Assembly (NCBI GenBank): GCA_033763795.1
Contig: JANRJV010000040.1
Span: 1-64,000 of the forward strand
DNA length: 64,000 nucleotides
Direction: 5' to 3'
Origin: JAEUIV01 sp033763795
GTDB lineage: Bacteria > Planctomycetota > Phycisphaerae > Phycisphaerales > UBA1924
The notes beneath the pieces were generated by a model that was given only the letters and a program-made list of their open reading frames with translations, was not told the DNA's origin and ran no database searches. The translations under genes and the position numbers were made by a program. Shown piece by piece: positions 7,603-14,380 of the stretch. Position 1 is the stretch's first letter; each line of letters begins with the position of its first letter.

Positions 7603-8604
7603 ATGGCCCCCGCCGCCGACTTCGGCGCTTTGATGGAACGTGCGCTCGAGGCCCGCCGGAAGCTGCTGGAGCGGACCGATCTGGAGCTGCTCCGGGTTTT
7701 CCACGGCGAGACCGAGGGCATGCCCGGCGTGTTCGTGGAGCGCCTGGGGGTCGCGGCGACGCTGATCGTTCACGAGGGCGTCGCGGATGAAGGTCTGAAC
7801 GCACAAGACCTGGCGGAAGCGGCGCTCCGAGCGCTGGCGCCGCGGGGGGTCCGGGGTGTGTATCACAAGCCTTTTCTTCGGCACCGGCCGGGACTCAAGG
7901 GCGCGGCGCCGGCGGTGCTGAGCGATGCTCTCCCGCTGGCGGGCGAGAGCGTGCCGGAGGCGATCCACGCTCGAGAACACGAGCGCCGGTTCGAGATCCG
8001 GCCCTACGACGGCTTCTCGACGGGCCTGTTCCTGGATCAGCGGGAGACGCGCGACATGCTGGCGCGGTGGGTGCGCGCACGGAGGGGCGGGCGCGTCCTG
8101 AACACCTTCGCGTACACCTGCGGCTTCTCCGTGGCGACGGCGCTGGGAGGCGCGCGCACGACGTCGGTCGATGTGTCGGGACGGTATCTCGACTGGGGCA
8201 AGCGGAACTTCGCGCTCAACGGTCTGGACGCCGGGGCTCACGCGTTCGCGCGCATGGATACGTTCGAATATCTGGCGTATGCGGAGCGGAAGGGTCTCTC
8301 GTTCGATCTGATCGTGCTCGATCCGCCCACGTTCTCGACGGGCGATGCGCGGCGGGGCCGGAAGGCCTGGAGCGCGGCGCGCGATTACCCGGCGCTGCTG
8401 GCGGCGGCGTGCGAGCGGCTGGCGCGCGGGGGCGCGATCTTCGCGTCAACCAACGCGACGGAGCTGTGCCGACCGGGGGCGCTGCGCGGGATGATCCGCC
8501 GCGGGCTGGGGAAGGAGCCTCGTTGGCTCGACACGCCGGGCGAACCGGCGGACTTTCCCGGCCCGTCGGGGCGTTCGCACTGGGCGATGTTCGAGCCGGT
8601 GTGA
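7603..8604 (+). CDS. RlmI-like class I SAM-dependent 23S rRNA methyltransferase
   Basis: A protein of 333 residues (338 if the ATG at 7588 is used). RlmI/RlmK-like enzymes methylate cytosine C5 in 23S rRNA. Visible are FLDQRETRDML, the SAM-binding LNTFAYTCGFSVATALGGA (motif I), TSVDVSGRYLDWGKRNF (motif II) and the catalytic-loop motif LDPPTFS. The middle and C-terminal Rossmann core fits the family. The N-terminal part (to about 100) is shorter than RlmI and lacks a clear PUA domain, so the rRNA site cannot be assigned. It is divergent from the MshEN-like gene and 400 bases upstream of infC. Confidence 0.8.
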   Translation: MAPAADFGALMERALEARRKLLERTDLELLRVFHGETEGMPGVFVERLGVAATLIVHEGVADEGLNAQDLAEAALRALAPRGVRGVYHKPFLRHRPGLKGAAPAVLSDALPLAGESVPEAIHAREHERRFEIRPYDGFSTGLFLDQRETRDMLARWVRARRGGRVLNTFAYTCGFSVATALGGARTTSVDVSGRYLDWGKRNFALNGLDAGAHAFARMDTFEYLAYAERKGLSFDLIVLDPPTFSTGDARRGRKAWSAARDYPALLAAACERLARGGAIFASTNATELCRPGALRGMIRRGLGKEPRWLDTPGEPADFPGPSGRSHWAMFEPV

Positions 8605-9006
8605 TCGGGGCTGGGGTGAGGGGACTTTTCAGGGGGCGGCTCCGCCGAGCCGGGTGCACGAACGCAGTCCGTCGGTGCGCGGGGAGCGGGTCAAATCCTC
8701 ATGAAACGCTGGCGAACGCTTGCCCGGTTGCCGATCCAGTGGTAGGGTTTCGTGTGGATCGGCGGGGGTCCGATCCGTGCGTACGCCGAATTCTGGAGAC
8801 GATCGTCTGAGCTCGACCCTTGTCACCGCTTCTGCCGCGTCATCGCCTGTGCGCGAGCGCGGTGTGCTCGTCGGAGCGGCGGCGGGTTCGCACGGTCGCA
8901 CCGCCTCATGATTCGGGCGTTCCTGATCAGATCGTTTCGCGCTGGCGCTGCGGGTCCTGTGTGGGGACTGCGGGCGTCGGTTCAGGCTTAGCAAGGAGAG
9001 GTTCCT
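8605..9006 (+). other. Intergenic region and probable long leader of infC
   Basis: 402 bases without a convincing gene. A hairpin-forming CGGCT/AGCCG repeat near 8637-8652 lies after the methyltransferase stop but lacks a T-tract. A promoter candidate sits at 8720-8748. The predicted transcript start near 8755 is followed at once by a perfect 7-bp hairpin, 8756-8762 paired with 8770-8776, with a seven-base loop. A 12-base palindrome (AGACGATCGTCT) lies at 8797-8808. The region ends in AAGGAGAG (8993-9000), the infC ribosome binding site. Short open frames here look random. A leader of about 250 bases is long enough for autogenous or ribosomal-protein control, but no known leader motif is recognised. 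Confidence 0.4.
8720..8748 (+). promoter_or_regulatory. Candidate infC promoter
   Basis: TTGCCC at 8720-8725 and TAGGGT at 8743-8748 are separated by 17 bases. The predicted start of transcription, near 8755, falls at the base of a 7-bp hairpin (8756-8776), which gives the mRNA a structured 5' end. Judged by eye only. Confidence 0.35.
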
Positions 9007-9759
9007 ATCGGCCGCTTCCCTTCCCGCGACACCGGCCCGTTCCGGAAGACTCGCGTCAACTACGAGATCCGCCTGTCGCCGATCCGTCTGATCGATCAGG
9101 ACAACAACCAGATCGGTGTCATCGAGACGCCGCAGGCGTTGCGCATGGCGCAGGAGGCGGGGCTGGATCTGGTGGAGATCCAGCCGGACGTTCGCCCGCC
9201 CGTGTGCAAGATCATGGACTACGGGAAGTACAAGTTCGAGCTCTCGAAGAAGGAGCGGTCGAACCGGGCGGCGAGCAAGCAGCAGGAGATGAAGGAAGTC
9301 CGGCTGGGCCGCTCGCTGAAGATCGACGATCATGACGTCGAGATCCGGGTGAGCCAGGCGCGGCGGTTCCTGATGGAAGGGCACAAGGTGCAGCTCGTGC
9401 AGCAGTTCCGCGGGCGCGAGATGCAGCACCGGGACATCGGCGACGCGCGGTTCAAAGGCATCATCGAGACCCTCTCGGATATTGCCAAGGTCGAGGTCGG
9501 CGCGAAAATGCTGGGCAAGCGCATGAGCCTGATCCTGGCGCCGGACAAGACCAAGGTCGAGGCGCTCAAGCGCAAGCTCGAGAAGGAGATGACGGCGGCG
9601 CAGCGCGAGGCGGAGCTGAAGCGTCAGCTCGAGCAGGAGGCGCGTCTGGCGGCGAAGGAGAAGGCCGAGGTCGACGAGCCGGACGACGACGGCGACGGCG
9701 CCGTCGAGGGTTCGGAGGCGCCGTCGGCGGCTCCGGCGCGCGACGGCCGTGCCGGCTGA
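9007..9759 (+). CDS. infC: Translation initiation factor IF-3
   Basis: IF-3 binds the 30S subunit, keeps subunits apart and checks start-codon pairing. The start is AUC at 9007. The frame has a TAG stop at 8989, no ATG/GTG/TTG lies between, and AAGGAGAG (8993-9000) is spaced six bases before AUC. AUU/AUC/AUA starts are the known hallmark of infC and serve its self-regulation. The N-terminal domain starts after residue 18 (TRVNYEIRLSPIRLID), the linker helix is YGKYKFELSKKERS, and the C-terminal domain runs to about residue 183 (VEVGAKMLGKRMSLILAP). A charged tail of about 60 residues follows, Glu/Lys-rich then Asp/Ala-rich, beyond the usual length of about 180. The usual partners rpmI and rplT do not follow; truD does, 18 bases later. 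Confidence 0.95.
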   Translation: MGRFPSRDTGPFRKTRVNYEIRLSPIRLIDQDNNQIGVIETPQALRMAQEAGLDLVEIQPDVRPPVCKIMDYGKYKFELSKKERSNRAASKQQEMKEVRLGRSLKIDDHDVEIRVSQARRFLMEGHKVQLVQQFRGREMQHRDIGDARFKGIIETLSDIAKVEVGAKMLGKRMSLILAPDKTKVEALKRKLEKEMTAAQREAELKRQLEQEARLAAKEKAEVDEPDDDGDGAVEGSEAPSAAPARDGRAG

Positions 9760-9777
9760 GCGGGGCGGGCCCGGTTC

Positions 9778-11031
9778 ATGACGATCCGCAGAACGCCCGG
9801 CGACTTTCTCGTCCAGGAGCGGCTGGGGCCCGAGTTCGAGCGCTCGCTGACGGCGGAGCCCGACGCGGCGGCGGGGCGTGTGCACGCGGTGTATCTGCTG
9901 CGCAAGACGTCGCTGACGACGCCCGAGGCAGTGCAGCAGCTTGCGAAGGCGGCGGGGGTTCGCGGCGGGCTTGGTGAGTACGCGGGGCTGAAGGACAAGC
10001 ATGCCGAGACGGAGCAGCACGTTTCGCTGCGGGCCGGGCGGGCCGCGTCGTCGGGCGGCCTGGGCGGGGCCGGGGGCGTGGCGGAAGTGGCGCCCGCGCT
10101 CGAGGGGCGGGGCTGGAGCGCGCGGCTCGTCGGCTGGTCGGACCTGGCGCTGACCGCCGAGGCAATCCGGGCCAATCGATTCACCATCGTCGTGCGGGAC
10201 CTGGCGCGGGAGACGAGCGGCGAGATCGAACGCCGGGCGGGGCTGCTGCGGGACGGCGCGGGCGGGCTGACGGTCGTCAATTACTTCGGCGATCAGCGGT
10301 TCGGCTCGGCGCGGCACGGCGAGGGGTTCGTCGCCCGCAGGATCATCGCGGACGACTACGACGGCGCTCTGAAGCTGGCGATCGGCACGCCCGCGCGGAA
10401 GGACACGGGCAAGACCCGGGTGTTCACGCGGCTGTGCGCGTCGCACTGGGGGGACTGGAAGAAGCTCGCCGCCGAGCTGCCCCGCTGCCCCGAGCGGCGC
10501 GCGATTGAGGCGCTCGATCGCGGGGCCGGGGCGCGTGAGGCGTTCGCGGCGCTTCCGCCGTTCCTGCAGTCGATGTACGTCGAGGCGTTCCAGTCGCACC
10601 TGTGGAACGCGACGGCCCGCGGGACGATCGCGGCGCTGGCGCACGAGTCGGGGGCGAAGCCCCTGCGGAGCGACGACGCGTTCGGCGAGATGCTGTTCCT
10701 GCCGGCCTCGGCGGTGAGCGAGGCGAGCCGGACGCTCCAGATCCCGCTCCTGGCGCGCTCGACGGAGCTGCGCGAGCCCTGGGCGGGCCCCGCGCGGGCG
10801 GCGCTCGCGGAGGAGGGCGTGAGCCTTGAGATGTTGCGCGTGCCGGGGCTGAGGCGGCCCTTCTTCGGCGAGGCGCCGCGCACGCTGTTCGTGCGCGCGG
10901 CGGAGTTCACGCTGTCGAGCGCGGAGCGCGACGAGATGGACGCCTCCGGCAAGCGTTTCAAGCGGACGGCGAGCTTCGAGTTGCCGCGCGGCGCCTACGC
11001 GACGGTCGTGCTGCGCGCGCTAGGCCACTGA
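9778..11031 (+). CDS. truD: tRNA pseudouridine(13) synthase TruD
   Basis: A 417-residue enzyme that converts U13 of some tRNAs (tRNA-Glu in E. coli) to pseudouridine. The catalytic Asp is in the family motif GLKDKHAETEQH (Asp73). The substrate-loop motif NYFGDQRFGS is at about 168-177. The N-terminal RTPGDFLVQE and the Arg/Gly-rich catalytic domain match TruD, with the TRUD insertion domain between. The length is a little above the E. coli enzyme, mostly loops. The ATG is 18 bases after infC, so it is probably translated from the infC transcript. Confidence 0.92.
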   Translation: MTIRRTPGDFLVQERLGPEFERSLTAEPDAAAGRVHAVYLLRKTSLTTPEAVQQLAKAAGVRGGLGEYAGLKDKHAETEQHVSLRAGRAASSGGLGGAGGVAEVAPALEGRGWSARLVGWSDLALTAEAIRANRFTIVVRDLARETSGEIERRAGLLRDGAGGLTVVNYFGDQRFGSARHGEGFVARRIIADDYDGALKLAIGTPARKDTGKTRVFTRLCASHWGDWKKLAAELPRCPERRAIEALDRGAGAREAFAALPPFLQSMYVEAFQSHLWNATARGTIAALAHESGAKPLRSDDAFGEMLFLPASAVSEASRTLQIPLLARSTELREPWAGPARAALAEEGVSLEMLRVPGLRRPFFGEAPRTLFVRAAEFTLSSAERDEMDASGKRFKRTASFELPRGAYATVVLRALGH

Positions 11032-11050
11032 GCGAGAAGGGCGCATGAAA

Positions 11051-11076
11051 AAGCCGAGGGGAAGGCCCCTCGGCTT
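11051..11076 (-). terminator. Rho-independent terminator after the prolyl oligopeptidase gene
   Basis: An 11-bp perfect stem (11051-11061 with 11066-11076) closes on a four-base loop. Read on the minus strand it runs directly into five T residues. It lies between the converging truD and oligopeptidase genes; as a stem it could also stop plus-strand transcription, though the T-run suits the minus strand. Confidence 0.8.
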
Positions 11077-11118
11077 GTCGTGCGCCGGGCGAACCGGTCG
11101 GGCCGGATCAGCCGCTCG

Positions 11119-13302
11119 TCAGTTGGTGGAGTGGACCTTGAAGTCCGCGTTGTCGTTCATACGGAGCGTCTTGACGAGGAAGGCGATCTGGTCGGCGGTC
11201 TCTTCGATCAGCTTGCTGGTGGGCTTGCCCGCGCCGTGGCCGGCCTTGGTCTCGATGCGGATGAGCACGGGGTTTTCGCCGCGGTGCTTCTCCTGGAGAG
11301 CGGCGGCGAACTTGAAGGAGTGACCGGGGACAACGCGGTCGTCCGTGTCGGCGGTGGTGATGAGCGTAGAGGGGAAGCGGGTTCCCTCCTTGCCGCGGAG
11401 GAGCGAGTGATAGGGCGAGTAGCCCAGCAGATAGGGGAACATCTCCGGATCGTCGGAGGAGCCGTACTCGTCGACCCAGAAGCGGCCGGCGGAGAAGGAG
11501 TGGAAGCGGAGCATGTCCATGACGCCGACGGCGGGGAGGGCCGCGCCGAAGAGATCGGGGCGCTGCACCATGACGGCGCCGACGAGCAGGCCGCCGTTGG
11601 ACCCGCCCTGGATGGCGAGCTTGTCGGGGCGGGTGTACTTGTTCTGGACGAGCCACTCGCCCGCGGCGATGAAGTCATCGAAGACGTTCTGCTTGCGGAG
11701 GCGCTTGCCGGCCTCGTGCCACTCGCGGCCGTACTCCCCGCCGCCGCGCAGGTTGGCGAGGACGTAGACGCCGCCCATCTCAAGCCAGGCGAGGCGTGAG
11801 ATGCTGAAGGTTGGCGTCAGGGGGATGTCGAAGCCGCCGTAGGCGTAGAGGAGGGTGGGGTTGGAGCCGTCGAGCTTGAGCCCCTTCTTGTGCGTGATGA
11901 ACATCGGGACCTTGGTCCCGTCCTTGGAGGGATAGAAGACCTGCTTGGTCTCGTAGGCCTCCGGGTCGAGATCGACGGCGGCGCGGCGCATGAGCTCGCT
12001 CTTGCCGGTCTCGATGTCGTAGCGGTAGATGGAGGGGGGATAGGCGAAGGAGGAGAAGCTGTAGAAGGTTTCCTTGTGGTCGCGCTTGCCGCCGAAGCCG
12101 CCGGCCGAGCCGATGGCGGGGAACTCGACGTCGCGGAGGTGCGAGCCGTCCATGGCGTGGACGCGGACGCGGGTGGAGGCGTCCTTGAGGTAGCTGGCGA
12201 AGAAGCGGTCGCCGACGAGGCCCGCGCCCAGGAGCACTTCCTTGGCTTCGGGGATGATCGTCTTCCAGTTTTCCTTGGCGGGGTTCTTGAGGTCGATGGC
12301 GATGACGCGGCCCTTGGGGGCGTCGAGGTCCGTGCGGAAGAAGAGGACGCTGCCGTCGTTTCCGATCAGCGAGTAGTCGTTCTCCATCCGGTCGATGAGC
12401 GGGGTGAACTTGTCCGGGCCGGCGGGGACGCCGTTCTCGAGCGAGGCCCAGTGGACGAGGTTTTTGTTGTCGGTGCCCTTGAAGGTGCTGACGACGACGT
12501 ACTTGCCGTCCTCGGTGACTCCCGCGCCGAAGCCGTGCTCGGGCTCGCTGGGGTTCTCGTAGACGAGGATGTCCTCGGTCTGGGGGGTGCCGATGCGGTG
12601 GTAGTAGACCTTCATGAAGTGGTTGAGCGCCTGGAACTCCTTGCCCTTCTCGGGCTCGGGGTAGCGGCTGTAGAAGAAGCCCTTGTTGTCTGTGGTCCAG
12701 CTGGCGCCGCTGAACTTGATCCACTTGAGGTGGTCCGTGAGGTCCTGTCCGGTGCGGACGTCGCGGACGTGCCACTGGTTCCAGTCTGAGCCGGCGGAGG
12801 CGAGCCCGTACGCGAGCAGGTTGCCGTCATCGCTGAAGGAGACGCCGCTGAGGGCGACGGTGCCGTCGGCCGAGAGCTTGTTGGGGTCGAGCAGGACGCG
12901 GGGCTCGCCGTTGAGCGAGTCCATGACGTAGAGGACGGACTGGTTCTGCAGGCCGTCGTTCTTGGAGAAGACGTAGCGGTCGCCCTGGCGGGACGGGGGC
13001 GAGTACCGCTCGTAGTTCCAGAGCTTGGTGAGTCGGTCCTCGATGGCCTTCCGCTCGGGGATCGATTCGAGGAAGGCGAAGGTGACCTTGTTCTGAGCGT
13101 CGACCCACTCGCGGACGTCGGAGGAGTTGCGCACGTCGTCCTCGAGCCAGCGGTACGGGTCCTCGACGACGGTGCCGTGGTACGTGTCCTTCTGATCGAC
13201 CTTTTTCGTCACGGGGTACTGGATGGATGATCCGGCGAGAGCCGGGGCCGCGGCCGCGACGAGGAGCGCGGCGGCGCGTGCGAACGGGGACAACTGCGGC
13301 AT
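11119..13302 (-). CDS. Prolyl oligopeptidase family serine peptidase (S9A)
   Basis: A 727-residue exported peptidase that cuts short peptides after proline. The N-terminal signal is PFARAAALLVAAAAPALA. The propeller domain begins KVDQKDTYHGTVVEDPYRWLED, the classic S9A opening. The alpha/beta-hydrolase part carries the catalytic Ser in GGSNGG (Ser568), the Asp in TADTDDRVVPGHSFK and the His in KAGHGAGKP. The start at 13302 is preferred because a GGAG site is near and the signal peptide starts there; the ATG at 13335 would add eleven polar residues. The gene is followed by a strong terminator. Role: probably periplasmic peptide breakdown, like the S46 and M20 peptidases in this window. Confidence 0.93.
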   Translation of the reverse strand: MPQLSPFARAAALLVAAAAPALAGSSIQYPVTKKVDQKDTYHGTVVEDPYRWLEDDVRNSSDVREWVDAQNKVTFAFLESIPERKAIEDRLTKLWNYERYSPPSRQGDRYVFSKNDGLQNQSVLYVMDSLNGEPRVLLDPNKLSADGTVALSGVSFSDDGNLLAYGLASAGSDWNQWHVRDVRTGQDLTDHLKWIKFSGASWTTDNKGFFYSRYPEPEKGKEFQALNHFMKVYYHRIGTPQTEDILVYENPSEPEHGFGAGVTEDGKYVVVSTFKGTDNKNLVHWASLENGVPAGPDKFTPLIDRMENDYSLIGNDGSVLFFRTDLDAPKGRVIAIDLKNPAKENWKTIIPEAKEVLLGAGLVGDRFFASYLKDASTRVRVHAMDGSHLRDVEFPAIGSAGGFGGKRDHKETFYSFSSFAYPPSIYRYDIETGKSELMRRAAVDLDPEAYETKQVFYPSKDGTKVPMFITHKKGLKLDGSNPTLLYAYGGFDIPLTPTFSISRLAWLEMGGVYVLANLRGGGEYGREWHEAGKRLRKQNVFDDFIAAGEWLVQNKYTRPDKLAIQGGSNGGLLVGAVMVQRPDLFGAALPAVGVMDMLRFHSFSAGRFWVDEYGSSDDPEMFPYLLGYSPYHSLLRGKEGTRFPSTLITTADTDDRVVPGHSFKFAAALQEKHRGENPVLIRIETKAGHGAGKPTSKLIEETADQIAFLVKTLRMNDNADFKVHSTN

Positions 13303-13402
13303 GGCGGGGCTCCGTACAGGTTGCGAACGGTTCATTCCAGCGAAGATCGTTGTACCGGATGACCCGTCGGGCGGTCGCGGCGGGTCCGGGGGAACCCACC
13401 GA

Positions 13403-14377
13403 TTACTGAACGAGCCCCTTGGTCAGGCGCATGAACGCCGTCTCGAGGTTCACCCGCTCCTCGTGGAACTGCACGAGGCGGAACCCGGCGTTGATGAGCC
13501 TGCTGGGGATGTCGCTGACGGCCTGCATGGCCGACTCTTCGAAGACGACGTGTATGACCGGGCGGCGCGTCATGCCGGCGGAGACGGTGGGGATGTCCTC
13601 CTCCTCGATCCCGACCCGCTTGACTCCCGGGACCTGCGCGAGGAAGCGCGAGGCTTCCTCGGCGCGTTCGGCGACCCCGATGTGGATGACGTGCTCGAGC
13701 CGGGCGCGGGCCATGATGTCCTTGACGGTTCCGGAGAAGAGGAGCTGGCCGCGCTCGATGATGCCCACGACGTTGCAGAGCTCGGCGAGCTCGTGCAGGA
13801 TGTGGCTGGAGATCAGGATGGTCTTGCCCATGCGCTTGAGCTCCTTGAGGAGCTCGCGCATCTCGATGCGGGCGCGGGGGTCGAGGCCCGAGGCGGGCTC
13901 GTCCATCAGCAGCACCTTGGGGTCGTGCAGGAGCACCCGCGCGACGGAGAGCCGCTGCTGCATGCCCCGCGAGAGCGAGTTGACCTCGGCGGTCGCCTTG
14001 TACCCCAGGTCCGTCAGCTCGAGGACGTCGGAGACGACGCGGCGGCGCTGCGAGCCGTGGATGTTGTAGGCGGCGGCGAAGAACTCGAGGTACTCGGTGA
14101 CGACCATGTCCTCGTAGGCGCCCATGAAGTCCGGGACGTAGCCGATGATGGGCCTGATGAGCCGGTTCTCGAAGCCGACGGTCTTGCCGTCGATGAGCGC
14201 CTGGCCCCTCGTGGGCTTGAGGAGTGTGGCGAGGATCTTGATGGTGGTGGTCTTGCCGGCGCCGTTGGGCCCGATGAACCCGAAACAGTCGCCCTCGTTG
14301 ATCACGAGGTTAAGGTTGTTGAGGGCGGTGAGCTCGCCGTACTCCTTGGAGAGGTTGATGGTCTCGATCATCGGCAT
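13403..14377 (-). CDS. ABC transporter ATP-binding protein
   Basis: A 324-residue ATPase subunit. It has Walker A GPNGAGKTT, the signature LSRGMQQRL, Walker B VLLMDEPASGLD followed by the D-loop, and the switch His in ILISSHILHEL. The first 220 residues are the nucleotide-binding domain. The C-terminal 90 residues match the regulatory tail of exporters of the CcmA/DRA type (ABC-2 systems). It starts three bases after the stop of the large membrane-protein gene 16822-14381, so the two are one operon. No ABC-2 permease with six helices is adjacent in this window. Substrate unknown; in planctomycetes such ATPases often come with gliding- or polysaccharide-type membrane proteins. Confidence 0.88.
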   Translation of the reverse strand: MPMIETINLSKEYGELTALNNLNLVINEGDCFGFIGPNGAGKTTTIKILATLLKPTRGQALIDGKTVGFENRLIRPIIGYVPDFMGAYEDMVVTEYLEFFAAAYNIHGSQRRRVVSDVLELTDLGYKATAEVNSLSRGMQQRLSVARVLLHDPKVLLMDEPASGLDPRARIEMRELLKELKRMGKTILISSHILHELAELCNVVGIIERGQLLFSGTVKDIMARARLEHVIHIGVAERAEEASRFLAQVPGVKRVGIEEEDIPTVSAGMTRRPVIHVVFEESAMQAVSDIPSRLINAGFRLVQFHEERVNLETAFMRLTKGLVQ

Positions 14378-14380
14378 GGG

